Under the pieces are notes generated by a model that did no database searches, was not told where the DNA came from, and was given only the letters and a program-made list of their open reading frames with translations. The translations under genes and the position numbers were made by a program. Of a DNA stretch of 64,000 nt, positions 10,942 through 20,524 are shown piece by piece. The stretch covers positions 62,441,002-62,505,001 of the forward strand of contig NC_086037.1 in NCBI RefSeq assembly GCF_036323735.1, read 5' to 3'. The stretch's first letter is position 1, and each line of letters begins with the position of its first letter. The DNA comes from Rattus norvegicus (taxonomy: Eukaryota; Chordata; Mammalia; Rodentia; Muridae).

Positions 10942-11005
<64 letters not shown>
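10812..11005. repeat. (CCCTT)n followed by (CT)n tract
   Basis: Pentanucleotide CCCTT repeats with two TTCTTCCC interruptions run to about 10945, then an uninterrupted (CT)n to about 11003. A pure pyrimidine strand of about 190 bp. The open frames on both strands are artefacts. Confidence 0.98.
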
Positions 11006-11006
<1 letters not shown>

Positions 11007-11009
11007 CCC

Positions 11010-11748
11010 CACATATCTACAATAAAAACCTTTGCTTCAACTATACCATGGAGTGGTCATGCTGTCAGTTTATGCAGGGCCTTACAGATGTGAGGACTAG
11101 AACTTGGGTTTGAAACCTAACTCAGGGCTCCCTGTTGTGTTTCCCTTTAACCTGCTCTGAGCTCACCAGATCGGGCTGTGGTGATAGCTGCTGTACCCCT
11201 AGAGCCCTGCCTGTGCTGTTTGAATGGCTGTGTCTCAGCAGGATCCCTGGCTTGAGAAACTGGAGGTTTGCAAGGAGAGACACAGAGCCAGGGGTCCTCC
11301 CTACACCGCCTCAGTTGCAGTGTCAAGAGAGCTGGACTGCCCTGCTGTAGCAGCCGCCAGGTTGGCAAACCAGTTCTGGGTGGCACTTCCTCTTCCAGAG
11401 GTCCAACGCTAAGCAACTGGGCCTCAGCCTGTCCCCAGGGGCTATGTACTTTGAACAATGCCAGGAAAGGAAACCAGACTCAAAGGCACTTGGGGTTTTT
11501 CTTTGTTGCTCTTGGTGGCGGGGATGGGGGTTTAAGATTGCAGGAGCAAGGTAAGCTTGTCATTTTGTCTGCTGTGAGGGAAAGGATGCCCGGGTTGGAC
11601 AGACCCTTCCCATCTTCGATTAGCAACTGTGGCTCACTGGCGTGTTTGTGCTGGGTCAAGCACATCGCCCTTTGAATCTGTTAAATTCATAGCTCTTGTG
11701 TGACCTACCTGTCATATGGTTTCTCAGTTAAAAAAAATATGCAATGTT
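11010..11748. other. 5' flank, single-copy, no gene seen
   Basis: Mixed-composition unique DNA. Frames of 103 residues (minus, 11147-11458) and 135 residues (plus, 11268-11675) overlap antiparallel and have no recognised domain. Confidence 0.45.
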
Positions 11749-11749
11749 C

Positions 11750-11950
11750 CAGAGGTTCTCAACCTCTGGGTCCCAACCCCCTTGGTGACCCTCCATCTCT
11801 AAAAAATATTAACACCACGATTCGTGGCAATAGGGAAATTATAGTTATGAAGTAGCAACAAAAATGATTTTATAGTTTAGGGGTCACCACAACATGAGGA
11901 ACTGTATTAAAGGGTCAAAGCATTAGGATGGTTGGGGACCACCGCTCTAC
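11750..11950. mobile_element. hAT-Charlie MITE (URR1/RCHARR1-like)
   Basis: The left end CAGAGGTTCTCAACC-type and the right end GGATGGTTGGGGACCACCGC form imperfect terminal inverted repeats. Internal TTATGAAGTAGCAACAAAAA and GGGGTCACCACAACATGAGG are hallmarks of the RCHARR1/URR1 rodent DNA transposon relics. It is nonautonomous and long inactive. Confidence 0.85.
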
Positions 11951-12058
11951 AGCGAGGAGAGAGGTGTGGCTTGCTTAGGTGTGGCTTACCTTGCTCCCCC
12001 ATCCCCTTGTCTTTAGCGAGTTTGAGTCTTTTTTTTTTTTTTTTCCTTTTCTTTTTTT

Positions 12059-12132
12059 CGGATCTGGGAACCGAACCCAGGGCCTTGCGCTTGCTAGGCA
12101 AGCGCTCTACCGCTGAGCTAAATCCCCAACCC
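12059..12132 (-). mobile_element. ID SINE, antisense
   Basis: Full antisense ID ending GCTAAATCCCCAACCC with its tail as the T-run from 12029. The flanks GAGTTTGAGTCTTTTTT (12018) and GAGCTTGAGTCTTTTTT (12133) are a target-site duplication with one mismatch. Confidence 0.95.
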
Positions 12133-12212
12133 GAGCTTGAGTCTTTTTTGCATTCATTTTTTTCATTTATTTATTTGTTTAGTCATTTATTTATTTCATA
12201 AGGCAGTCTGGG

Positions 12213-12352
12213 AGTGCCCTGGAGCAGCTGTGGAGGTCAGAGGACAGCTACATCGAGGCCAGTTCTCTCCTTACCACCCCGCGGGTTCCTGGAACACAGC
12301 ACCAGTGGGCAGGTTCGGTGGCAAGCGCCTTTTCCCTCTGAGCCATCTCGCC
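12213..12352 (-). repeat. B2-superfamily SINE relic, antisense
   Basis: GGAGGTCAGAGGACAGCTAC, CAGTTCTCTCCTTACCACC, GGTGGCAAGCGCC and GAGCCATCTCGCC. Family not certain. Confidence 0.55.
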
Positions 12353-12689
12353 CTGCCTGAATGGAAGACGGGTAAGCAAGTAAGCAAGGCTGGAAATGAC
12401 TGTCCGAGGGCTTCTGTCCCCTCTCTAAGGGAAGAGGAGGATGTGAGTGAAGTCCAGGTGCTGCAGCCCAGCTTCTCTTTGATGTTCGAGATGCCCTGCT
12501 CAGCCACTGTGGAGAGGCTATAGCCTACACGTGCTCAAGATCCTCGTGAGGTTGTCTGTCAGGTAGCGGCCAGACATGTCCAATCGTGGAGTGAGAGGTG
12601 GGGAGAACAAGATGCATGCATGGTGCGTGCATGTGTTCACACCAAACAAAACCACCAAACAAACAAACAAAAACAAAAAACCAAAACCA
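12353..12689. other. 5' flank, single-copy
   Basis: Apparently unique, ending in an AACAAACAAAC-rich stretch that may be the remnant tail of a reversed element. No gene. Confidence 0.4.
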
Positions 12690-12820
12690 CGTGTGGTAGC
12701 TCACAACTGTAATTCCAACACCCAGGAGGCAGAGGCAGGAGGATCTTTGTGAGTTGGAGGCCAGCCTGGGCTACGCAGTGAGTTTCAGGTTGACCAGTGC
12801 TAGTCTCAAACAAACACAAA
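12690..12820 (+). mobile_element. B1 SINE
   Basis: CGTGTGGTAGCTCACAACTG, GGAGGCAGAGGCAGGAGGAT and GCCAGCCTGGGCTACGCAG identify a complete but diverged B1. Confidence 0.85.
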
Positions 12821-12997
12821 TACAATCCCAATATTGTACAAACACAATATTATCCCAAAGATAATATAACCCGAAGTTCTTTTAAAAAAAAAAAACCCCA
12901 AAACACCAAAGTGTCCTAGAGTCATTATTTCTGAGAAGAGGCCCATGATTCAGGTGTTTGATGTCGTCATGATCTCTTTCATGAACAGTTAAGTGTG

Positions 12998-13123
12998 AGC
13001 TGGGCATGGTGGCTCATTCTGTTAGCCTCAGCACTAGGGAGGCAGAGGCAGGCAGATTTCTGTGAGTTCAAGGCCAGCCTGGGCTACATCTTGAGCTGCA
13101 AGTTAGCCAGGACTACATAAGGA
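12998..13123 (+). mobile_element. B1 SINE whose end is expanded into a minisatellite
   Basis: Sense B1 from GAGCTGGGCATGGTGGCTCA through CAAGGCCAGCCTGGGCTAC. Where the usual GAGACCCTGTCTC end is expected, the sequence passes directly into the 16-bp tandem array at 13124. Confidence 0.85.
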
Positions 13124-13251
13124 GACCCGTGTCGGAAGGGACCCGTGTCGGAAGGGACCCGTGTCGGAAGGGACCCGTGTCGGAAGGGACCCGTGTCGGA
13201 AGGGACCCGTGTCGGAAGGGACCCGTGTCGGAAGGGACCCGTGTCGGAAGG
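13124..13251. repeat. 16-bp minisatellite, 8 identical units
   Basis: Unit GACCCGTGTCGGAAGG repeated eight times without a visible mismatch. Each unit carries two CpGs. The array begins exactly where a B1 3' end is expected. Near-identity of units means the expansion is recent. The open frame on the minus strand is a repeat artefact. Confidence 0.97.
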
Positions 13252-13398
13252 GATGCATATTCACGGCGGTGATTGATGACTAGAACAAAGCCAGTGGGGA
13301 CCCAGACCTGTTCAACGTTCATGTAGGTCAAGAGCTGCTGTCACTGAGCCACTCAGAGTGAAACCAAGGCCCTGTAAGGGACAGCTGTAAGGTGGCTC

Positions 13399-13555
13399 TC
13401 AGCCTGAGGCTGGTAGAGTGCTTGCCTGCACGCAAGACACCTACCTGGGTTCCATCCCCGCACAATGTAAACAGGGAGCAGTGAGTTAGAGGCAGGAGGA
13501 TCAGAAGGTTGTCCCTCTTAGAGGTTTGAGGTAGCCTGGGCTACATAAAGTCTTT
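13399..13555 (+). repeat. Old ID/B4-type SINE
   Basis: GGCTGGTAGAGTGCTTGCC, ACCTGGGTTCCATCCCCGC, then GGCAGGAGGATCAGAAGG and TAGCCTGGGCTACATAA. This looks like a sense B4 with ID-like head and B1-like body. Confidence 0.6.
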
Positions 13556-13597
13556 GTTGTTGTTGCTGTTGTTTGCTTAAGTATTTACTTATTTTTC

Positions 13598-13737
13598 ATT
13601 CAAAACAGGATTTCTCTGTGTGGCTCTGGCTGCCTTGGAAGTCCCTCTGTAGACCAGGCTGGCCTTGAACTCAAGAGATTCACCTGCCACTGTCTCCTGA
13701 GTGCTGGGATTAAAGGTGTGCACCAGTACACCCAGCA
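13598..13737 (-). mobile_element. B1 SINE, antisense
   Basis: ACAGGATTTCTCTGTGTGGC, GACCAGGCTGGCCTTGAACT and GTGCTGGGATTAAAGGTGTG. Confidence 0.92.
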
Positions 13738-13759
13738 GAAGTCAAGTCTTTTTTTTTTT

Positions 13760-13936
13760 TTAAATGTTTATTTATTTATTATTGTATACGAGTACACTAT
13801 AGCTGTCAGACACCAGAAGAGGGCATCGGACCCCATTACAGATGGTTGTGAGCCACCATGTGGTTGCTGGAAATTGAACTCAGGACCTCTGGAAGAGCAG
13901 TCAGTGCTCTTAACCGCTGAGCCATCTCTCTAGCCC
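13760..13936 (-). mobile_element. B2 SINE, antisense
   Basis: T-rich tail then TTTATTTATTATTGTATACG, CACCAGAAGAGGGCATCGG and GAGCCATCTCTCTAGCCC. Flank AAGT on both sides is too short to call a target duplication. Confidence 0.95.
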
Positions 13937-13937
13937 A

Positions 13938-13939
13938 AG

Positions 13940-13975
<36 letters not shown>

Positions 13976-13988
13976 ACTCTCTCTTTCT
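13938..13988. repeat. (GTCT)n(CT)n microsatellite
   Basis: Short GTCT run passing into CT repeats between a B2 and a B1. Confidence 0.9.
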
Positions 13989-13989
13989 T

Positions 13990-14100
13990 TGGACAGGGTT
14001 TCTCTGTGTGGCTTTGCCTGCCCTGGAATTGTCCTAGTACTGGCCTTAGATTCACAGAGATCTGCCTACCTTGACCTCCTGAATGCTGGGATTACCAGCC
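13990..14100 (-). mobile_element. B1 SINE, antisense, partial
   Basis: GACAGGGTTTCTCTGTGTGG, GATTCACAGAGATCTGCC and AATGCTGGGATTACC. The final part is missing. Confidence 0.85.
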
Positions 14101-14124
14101 AGAAATCAAATCCTAAAGGTGTAA

Positions 14125-14125
<1 letters not shown>

Positions 14126-14158
<33 letters not shown>
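14126..14158. repeat. (GT)n microsatellite
   Basis: About 16 GT units followed by a G-rich stretch. Confidence 0.95.
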
Positions 14159-14159
<1 letters not shown>

Positions 14160-14215
14160 GGGGGGAGGGGGATGAAGAATGGAGAGATAGATTAGCAGTT
14201 AAGAACTATATTACT

Positions 14216-14289
14216 GGGGTTGGGGATTTAGCTCAGTGGTAGAGCGTTTGCCTAGCAAGTGCAAGGCCCTGGGTTCAGTCCCCAGCTCC

Positions 14290-14320
<31 letters not shown>

Positions 14321-14326
14321 AAGAAA
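14216..14326 (+). mobile_element. ID SINE with perfect 15-bp target duplication
   Basis: Body 14216-14289 then an A-tail. AAGAACTATATTACT at 14201-14215 is repeated exactly at 14327-14341. The duplication is perfect, so the insertion is probably young. Confidence 0.98.
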
Positions 14327-14640
14327 AAGAACTATATTACTCCCACAGAGAATGTGAGTTCAGTTCCCAGCAACTCCTGGCTACCTTTATTCACAGCAAT
14401 GAATTCACACACGAACACACACATATACACATACTTTAAAAATAATACTAAAAATTTATTTTTGGACATAGGTGTCACCATATAGCCCTGGATAGCTCTG
14501 AACTAACTCGTAGATATCATTCTGCCTCCCAAGTGTTGAGACTAAAGCAAAAAGTACATTTTTTCCCTCAGAAAAAAAGCAACTAGTTTTAAAGAACACA
14601 TTCTTCTAATTTAAAAGTTACTCTTTGAAACAAACTTTTG

Positions 14641-14821
14641 GGGGCTGGAGAGATGGCTCAGCAGTTAAAAGCGCTGACTGCTCTTTCAGAAGTCCTGAGT
14701 TCCTAGCACCCACATGGTGGCTCACAACCATCTGTAATGGGATTGGATGCCCTCTTCTGGTGTGTCTGAGGACAGCAACGGTTTACGCACACGCATTAAG
14801 TAAATAAACAAATCTTAAAAA
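14641..14821 (+). mobile_element. B2 SINE, sense
   Basis: Starts GGGGCTGGAGAGATGGCTCA, contains ATGGTGGCTCACAACCATCT and ends AAATAAACAAATCTTAAAAA. ACAAACTTTTG before and ACCAAACTTTTG after are a probable target-site duplication. Confidence 0.96.
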
Positions 14822-14824
14822 CAA

Positions 14825-15094
14825 CCAAACTTTTGGGCAAGTCACTGTTTTGCAGAAAGGGAAACTGAGGCTGGAGCATTTAAGGTAGGAAGAAATGTAC
14901 TACTAAATTCAGCTCTGTCAATCCCGAGTGGGTGAAGATAGTCAATGCTTGCTTGGTATCTGTATGCAGTAGGCGCCTATAAACTCTGACATCTTGGGAA
15001 ATTTCTGTTCACCTGACTAAGCGATCGAAGCCAGGCAGGTAGTACTGGGGCTGCCTCGGTTTCCTCCTAGTTGGGCAAGGCATGACTCGGGGCT
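14825..15094. other. Proximal 5' flank of Plcg2
   Basis: Unique DNA bridging the last upstream B2 and the CpG island. CpG density rises towards 15,090. No TATA box is visible in the last 100 bases before the island. Confidence 0.5.
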
Positions 15095-15154
15095 TGCGCT
15101 TTTGGGATGCTCTGACAGATCGGGACCCGCCTCGGGACAGGGCGGCGCGATGAG

Positions 15155-15180
15155 GGGGGCGGCCCCCGAGGAGTCACGTG
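15155..15180 (+). promoter_or_regulatory. GC box plus E-box
   Basis: GGGGGCGG (Sp/KLF-type) at 15155-15162 is followed 12 bases later by CACGTG (USF/MYC-type) at 15175-15180. The placement just before the inferred exon 1 is suggestive only. Confidence 0.4.
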
Positions 15181-15348
15181 GCGCGGCCGCCTCCAAAGCA
15201 GAAGTAAGAGCGCGGCTGAGCAAGACGTGCCCTGCCGGACTGCCTGGGACCCAGGCGGTTGCTGCACGAGGGACCCCTGAGTCCCCCCCACCCGTGGCTG
15301 GCAGGCCCAGGGATTGTGCGGGTGGCTGTGCTCCGGTGGTACCGCCAG
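15181..15348 (+). other. Plcg2: Plcg2 exon 1 (noncoding), start approximate
   Basis: The 3' edge is set by CCGCCAG followed by GTAAGTGACC, a near-ideal splice donor with GT at 15349-15350. The stretch contains no ATG, and neither does the 5' part of exon 2. A spliced leader from here would therefore reach the Plcg2 initiator without an upstream AUG. The 5' edge is not visible in the sequence; 15181 is a placeholder after the E-box. 5' CAGE or full-length cDNA would fix it. Confidence 0.6.
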
Positions 15349-16847
15349 GTAAGTGACCCAGAGGGATGGAGCCCCCCGGGAACCTGCCGGTGTGCGGGAA
15401 GCCTAGAGTTGGCACCGCGTCGGGCGGGGACTGCGATGGAGCACAGCGGGTGCGGGCAGGGCTGGGGTGCGCGATCCGGGCAGGTGGCCGGGTGTGCCCT
15501 GGGGGACCCTGCTTAGGGACAGCCAGGCCCGGCCCAGTCGCTGGCCACTTCCTCCCCCAGGGCTGGCGCCACCTCTCCAGGGTGTGCAGTGGCCAACTAG
15601 GGTTTGAATGAGAGACGCGGCTCCGGGTGCTGGGGTGGCCGGAGCGTCCGCCTTCAACTCTCGCCACTGTGAGTCCTGCGCGAGGGGCGCGTCCCTGCTT
15701 GTGGGACAGCCTTAACCCCTTGATTTTGAACTTGGGACAGGACTTCCCAGTAGTACACAGGTGGCTCCAGGGTGGGGCTGAGCAGCTCTTTCTCCACACG
15801 CGATTCTGGGACCCGCCCCTCCCGCAATTCGACTCAGAAATGGGTTTTTCTGTTCAGTTTGGGAATCTCAAAGGGGTCATTTGCCCCACGGGGAGCCAGA
15901 ATTCGAAAGGAAAGTGGGCTGTATACTGACCTAGGAGGTTGATGCCTGGAGAGTCAGGGGCAGGCCCTTTCGGTACCCAGATCTCGAACTAATGAGAGGC
16001 TGGCCGGGCTAGGGGACGACACGCCCTGGAAACAGGTGGCCTCCTCTCTGAGACCTAAATATGAATTTCAGTTCCATTTCTGTGACACAGCACACAGCGA
16101 GGAGCCCCTCTGAGTTCGGGTTTCTCTCTTGGGCCCCTGTACTAACTAGCCCAGAGCCTGTTTTCCGGGGCATGAAAGACACTCCCCCGCAGTTCCTGAC
16201 CCCGGTGGCAAAGGCCCTTCCTGGTGGGCACAGGTCATGGCCTCGGCTTTTGCTTCTGCGGGACTCTTACAGGATGTTGGGGTCGGGACTAACCTAACCC
16301 TAGGCTGTTACCCATTTTGCACGGTTGTGAGCCGCAGTGTAGCAGTCCCTGGGGATTTTGGTTGTGGATTTTATCGATGCTTAAAATTACTGGGTGCTGT
16401 GGCCTCCCAGGCAAGGTGGGGATGTATGTGGGTCCTCTGCAGGAGCCCCAGCGGGGACCCCTTTGCACCTCCTGGGCGGAGTTGGTAGGAAGTTACTGGT
16501 GGGAAATCTTCTGTAAATATTTAATTTAAAAAATGGGCAACCCTCTCCCTGTCCTACTCCTCCCCTCCCACAAAGGGCTTTTCCGTTTCAGCTAACATAA
16601 AATGCATCCATCCAAGGTGTCTTTGCCTATCCTCTCTCAGTGACCCCTCTAGATTTACAAGCAACATTTTCCGATACTTATAATTTTTTAAAAATATATT
16701 GCAATAACACTTATACTTATAACTCATTGATTTGTGGGTTTCTTTTTATCAAAATAGCTCACCCATCTCCCAAGATCAAATTGTTTATAATGATTTATAA
16801 ATTCACCCGTTTTCCTAGCTCCTGCACATTTTAAGTGTTTTTTATTA

Positions 16848-16945
16848 TTTTTGAGGCAGTCTCATGTATTCAGGTTGGCTTTGAACTTTTGATCTTCCTG
16901 TGTGTGTCCACCTCCCAAGTGCTGGGATGACTGTATGTACCAGTA
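16848..16945 (-). repeat. B1-like relic, antisense
   Basis: TTTTTGAGGCAGTCTCATG, GGTTGGCTTTGAACTTTTGA and AAGTGCTGGGATGACTG. Substantially diverged. Confidence 0.6.
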
Positions 16946-18055
16946 CTCTTGGCCTGTAGGGGATAACCCCCCCAACCCCACTTCCCAGAGAGGAGGAGCC
17001 CCAGTGTTTCTGGTTTTATGGTCCTGTGAGCATGTTTCCGGATGTCTCGCTTTGCACATGAGTGCTTGCTGGATCAACTTTGTATTTTAGAGATGGTTAC
17101 AAGTACCCTTAAAAGAAAAAAGTCAACCCTGTTTTCACTTCCATGTGTACAGGTGTGCACTGCTTGGTTCTTTGATCGGACCTCCCCATGCTTTAGGCTG
17201 GGTGTCCAATGAACCCCAGTATCCCCTGGTGCAGTGGGAAGGTTCAGCTGGGCCAAAGTCTAGTGGATTCTTTCGTGGGTTTTTGGCTGAAATCCAGCAC
17301 CGACCCACATGTGCCGAGAGTGTTCAAGAGACGGACAGTCCTGTTTCCTGTTTTGGGGTTCACTATGTGTGAGAAGTTGGTTTCCAAGTGTGAAGGACAT
17401 AGAAACGTGAAAAAGGGAGTTTCTCCTCACCCTCACCGCCAGCCATGTTTGTGCTGACTTCGTGAGTTGATCAGGTTGCCCATAGAAGGGGTTTGGGGGC
17501 GGTGGGAGTCCAGGCTAACTCGTTAGTTTGGAAAGAACAAAACAGGAACAAAGAGGAAGTTATCCTGATAGCTAGGGCCCTGCTCTGGGAATGCAGTCAT
17601 CTGGAGACCTTCTTGTCTTGGGCATCGAAGCTTGGAACTCGACCTGAGCAGCTGCCATCTGGTGTCCCGACCAGAATCTGTTTCCAGTGTGGTGGTGCTT
17701 CAGGGCTCGGGATCTTACTGGGGGAAACCTTTCCTGGGCACCTGGCATTGGGGAACAGTGGGGATGCCTGGATGGGGCATTCTGTTAAGGGCAGAACTGT
17801 GGGACGGGGACCCGGGTCTTCCACTGTATAAGCTTTGAGACCTTGGACAAGCCAGTCTCCCTATTCACTCTTCAGAGAGCCAATCAGTTTTGTTGGCATA
17901 CGGCCAAATACTGTCAGAATTCTAAATTACAAAAAGCAGGCACTGAAGTATCAGACTCATATGACTGTCCGTCTGCATGTGTGACCTTGGTCATGTAATT
18001 TCCTCCTCTCTGGATGGATTTTGATTTTTTTTTTTTTTTGGTTCTTTTTTTTTTT

Positions 18056-18130
18056 CGGAGCTGGGGACCGAACCCAGAGCCTTGCGCTTCCTAGGCAAGC
18101 ACTCTACCACTGAGCTAAATCCCCAACCCC
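18056..18130 (-). mobile_element. ID SINE, antisense, in intron 1
   Basis: Complete body ending GCTAAATCCCCAACCCC, subtype with GCGCTTCCTAGGC. Flanks GGATTTTGATTTTT (18017) and GGATTTTGGTTTTT (18131) are a target-site duplication with one mismatch. Confidence 0.95.
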
Positions 18131-18179
18131 GGATTTTGGTTTTTAAAACTGAAGGCTTTCTTCCCTCTTTCCCCAGTGC

Positions 18180-18475
18180 TGGGAATTGAACTCAGGATTT
18201 GACTCTTGATGGGGGGGCAAGAGGCTGAGGCAACCCTCCTGCCTCAGCCCCTCAAGTGCCAGGATTATAGCTGCGTGCCCTGTTGTGTGTTTTATCAGCA
18301 GGGCTCTAGTATAACGTGGATGACCTTGGACTTCTGTTTCTCTTGCTCCCATCTCCCTTGTGTTGGGCGTATAGACTTTGACCCCCAAACTCTCTTTCTG
18401 TGGCGCCAAGAATCAAACCCAGGGTTTCATACATGCTAGGCAAGCTCTCTATCTACCTGAGCCACATCCCTGGCC
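18180..18475 (-). repeat. Old B4-type SINE(s), antisense
   Basis: GTGCTGGGAATTGAACTCAG, CTCCTGCCTCAGCCCCTC and AATCAAACCCAGGGTTTCAT with GAGCCACATCCCTGGCC. Probably two decayed units. Confidence 0.55.
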
Positions 18476-18484
18476 ACCTCATCA

Positions 18485-19140
18485 TTTTACAAGATGGAAT
18501 TCAGAAGCCTTCCTTCCTCAGATGTTTTCATTGAGCCCTTTAGGCCTCAGGTGAGGGGGGAGGGCAGGGGGAAGGGGTGGGAGGAGAGGGCAGCATTACA
18601 CCGGACTCTGCACTGCTGTCTCCCCACCTGCTTCCCAAGCAGGGAACAGGTGTTGAGAATGTCTCCCATAGCCAGCACTCCCACAGAGGCACCTCTCTGC
18701 CATGGTGACTTAGCTGAAGGAAAGAGCAAAGGGCAAGGTCTGAGCCTCTCCCTGCTCACTGGTATTTGCATCCTAGCTCCCAGTCCAATCAGCGGGTTGA
18801 TACTCAGAGCCCCGCCCACCTGGCTGATGGACAGATGAGCCCTGGGTTAGCATCCATTAGTCAGCTCTTAGATCCTGAAATAGAACCGTCCACACGCCAG
18901 GGTAAATTGTACCCATTTTGCAAGTGACAAGGTTGAGGTTCAGAGCGATTAACCTGGAGATTCAGCAGGTTGGAGGCCGGATGGTCCTAGTCCAGGGCCT
19001 GCCTCTCATTTCCTGTTCTCTGGCTTGGGATAGCTCTCTGGTGCTGCCTGGTAATCTTGGTAGACATAATAACAACTGTGGGACCTCACAGGAGGAGCTG
19101 AGGTCACACAGTTCCCCTGAGCACCCTCTTAGTTCATTAA
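18485..19140. other. Intron 1 unique stretch
   Basis: No repeat landmarks. Two antiparallel frames (18494-18838 plus, 18547-18819 minus) lack domains. No exon-like unit with both splice sites was recognised. Confidence 0.45.
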
Positions 19141-19229
19141 AAAAAAGCATTTACTTACTTCTTAGTATTTATTATATATTGTATGTATACAGTACAAATA
19201 TGTATTGTTGTATATGCAATATAATTAAT

Positions 19230-19401
19230 TTTATTATCTATTTATGTACATTGATGTTTTTGCTTTTGCCTATGTCTGTGTGAGTTTGCCAGATTCCCCC
19301 AGAACTGGAGTTAAACAGTACAGTTGTGAGCTGCTATGTGGGTGCTGGGAATTGAACCTGGGTCCTCTGGAAGAGCAGCCCGGTGCTTAGTCTCCAGCCC
19401 C
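19230..19401 (-). repeat. B3 SINE, antisense
   Basis: TGCCTATGTCTGTGTGAGT, GTGGGTGCTGGGAATTGAAC and GGTCCTCTGGAAGAGCAGC ending CTCCAGCCCC. Confidence 0.75.
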
Positions 19402-19429
19402 TTAGTTGATTTTTTTTTTCCAAAAAAAA

Positions 19430-19645
19430 TATTTTTAAAAAACGTATATGAGTATTTTCCTGCATGTGTGTGCGTGTGTCCTGTGTGTGTCTGGTGCCTG
19501 TGGAGGTCAGAAGAGGGTGTCAGACCCCCTGGAGCTGGAGTTTGGTGGTTGCTTGTAAGCTGCCTGACGTGGAGGTGAGAACTAAATCCTGATTCCCCTG
19601 CAAGAGCAACAAGTGCTCTTAACTGCTGAGCCATCTCTCCACTCA
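19430..19645 (-). repeat. B3A-like SINE, antisense
   Basis: TTTTCCTGCATGTGTGTGCG, GTGCCTGTGGAGGTCAGAAG, CTGGAGCTGGAGTTTGGTGG and GCTGAGCCATCTCTCCACTC. Confidence 0.75.
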
Positions 19646-20451
19646 ACTCTTTCTCTATTATTTTTTTTTCTGAGATACTATCTTGTGTAGCCCAGGGTAG
19701 CCCATAACTTAATATGTAGCTGAGGCTGACCCTGAGTTGATATTCTTGCAACCTGCTTTCTTCACTGCAGCTGGGGCCTGGGACGATAGGTTATCTCGTT
19801 TAGGCTTAACAAAATCTTTATGAAGTAGGTAATGTTACCTACCTTTCTTTGCATGGCTGGAAATGAGGTCTAAAGGGCGTGGTGTCTCTGGTACAGGTGC
19901 ACCTAGCTTCGCATCCGGCAGGCTCAGGGGGCTATAGATAGGGCTTTGAGCTGAGGAGTGATGAGACTGGGTTTGCATTCTAAAATGCTGCCAGCCACCG
20001 GCTGGGAATCTCAGGGGCTCAGGGTAAGAAGCAGGGCCCGGTAGAGCGCTCCTCGGAGAAGCCAGGGAGATGGAAGGATGTTTGGATTCTGAATTTGCCG
20101 ATTGTTTTGGGGATATGAGAAAGTCCAGACAATGACTGGGACACTTAAGTACTGCCTGCCTGCAGGAGTGCGCTGCGCCTGAGAGAGACCCTCTGCATTG
20201 CTGAAGACGGGAGGTTAGGAAGGGCCAGAAGTTTCTCCTTGAGGAGGGATGGAACGGAAGCAGAGGTGTGGAGAAACCACTGTCAGCAGGATTTGTTGCG
20301 GGAATCCTAGGTCTCGACGTTCTCTAACTTTTTGATCTCATTGTTATGCAGAGGAACCAGTTGCTCTCATTTTGTTAATGGATGGTTGGGTTCCAACAGG
20401 TTAGGTGCGGGCTGGAGAGAGTCCTGAGCCTCGGGGTACCGAACTGCTTTG

Positions 20452-20506
20452 GTTATTCAAATTTGGACAAGAAGAGAGGGTGGAGATTTGGTTATTCAAA
20501 GTCTGT
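20452..20506. repeat. Short direct duplication in intron 1
   Basis: TTGGTTATTCAAA occurs at about 20452 and again at about 20489, separated by GA/GT-rich DNA. Only two copies. Confidence 0.6.
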
Positions 20507-20524
20507 CTAACGGTGGGGGGTCAA

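Larger units (their letters stand above)
15095..15690 (+). promoter_or_regulatory. Plcg2: CpG island, probable Plcg2 promoter
   Basis: This is the only sizeable CpG-dense, high-GC region in the window, and it lies 5.4 kb upstream of the first coding exon in the right orientation. A GC box (GGGGGCGG, 15155-15162) and a palindromic E-box (CACGTG, 15175-15180) lie just upstream of the inferred exon 1. No TATA box was seen, which fits a dispersed-start CpG-island promoter. Plcg2 is expressed mainly in B cells, myeloid cells and microglia. The factors acting here cannot be read from sequence alone. A start site inside the island is inference. Confidence 0.75.

Noticed and set aside
10488..11113. 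Plus frames of 201-205 codons joining THTH, FPSLPFPSLP and SLSLSL blocks
   Set aside because: Concatenated microsatellites without coding flanks.
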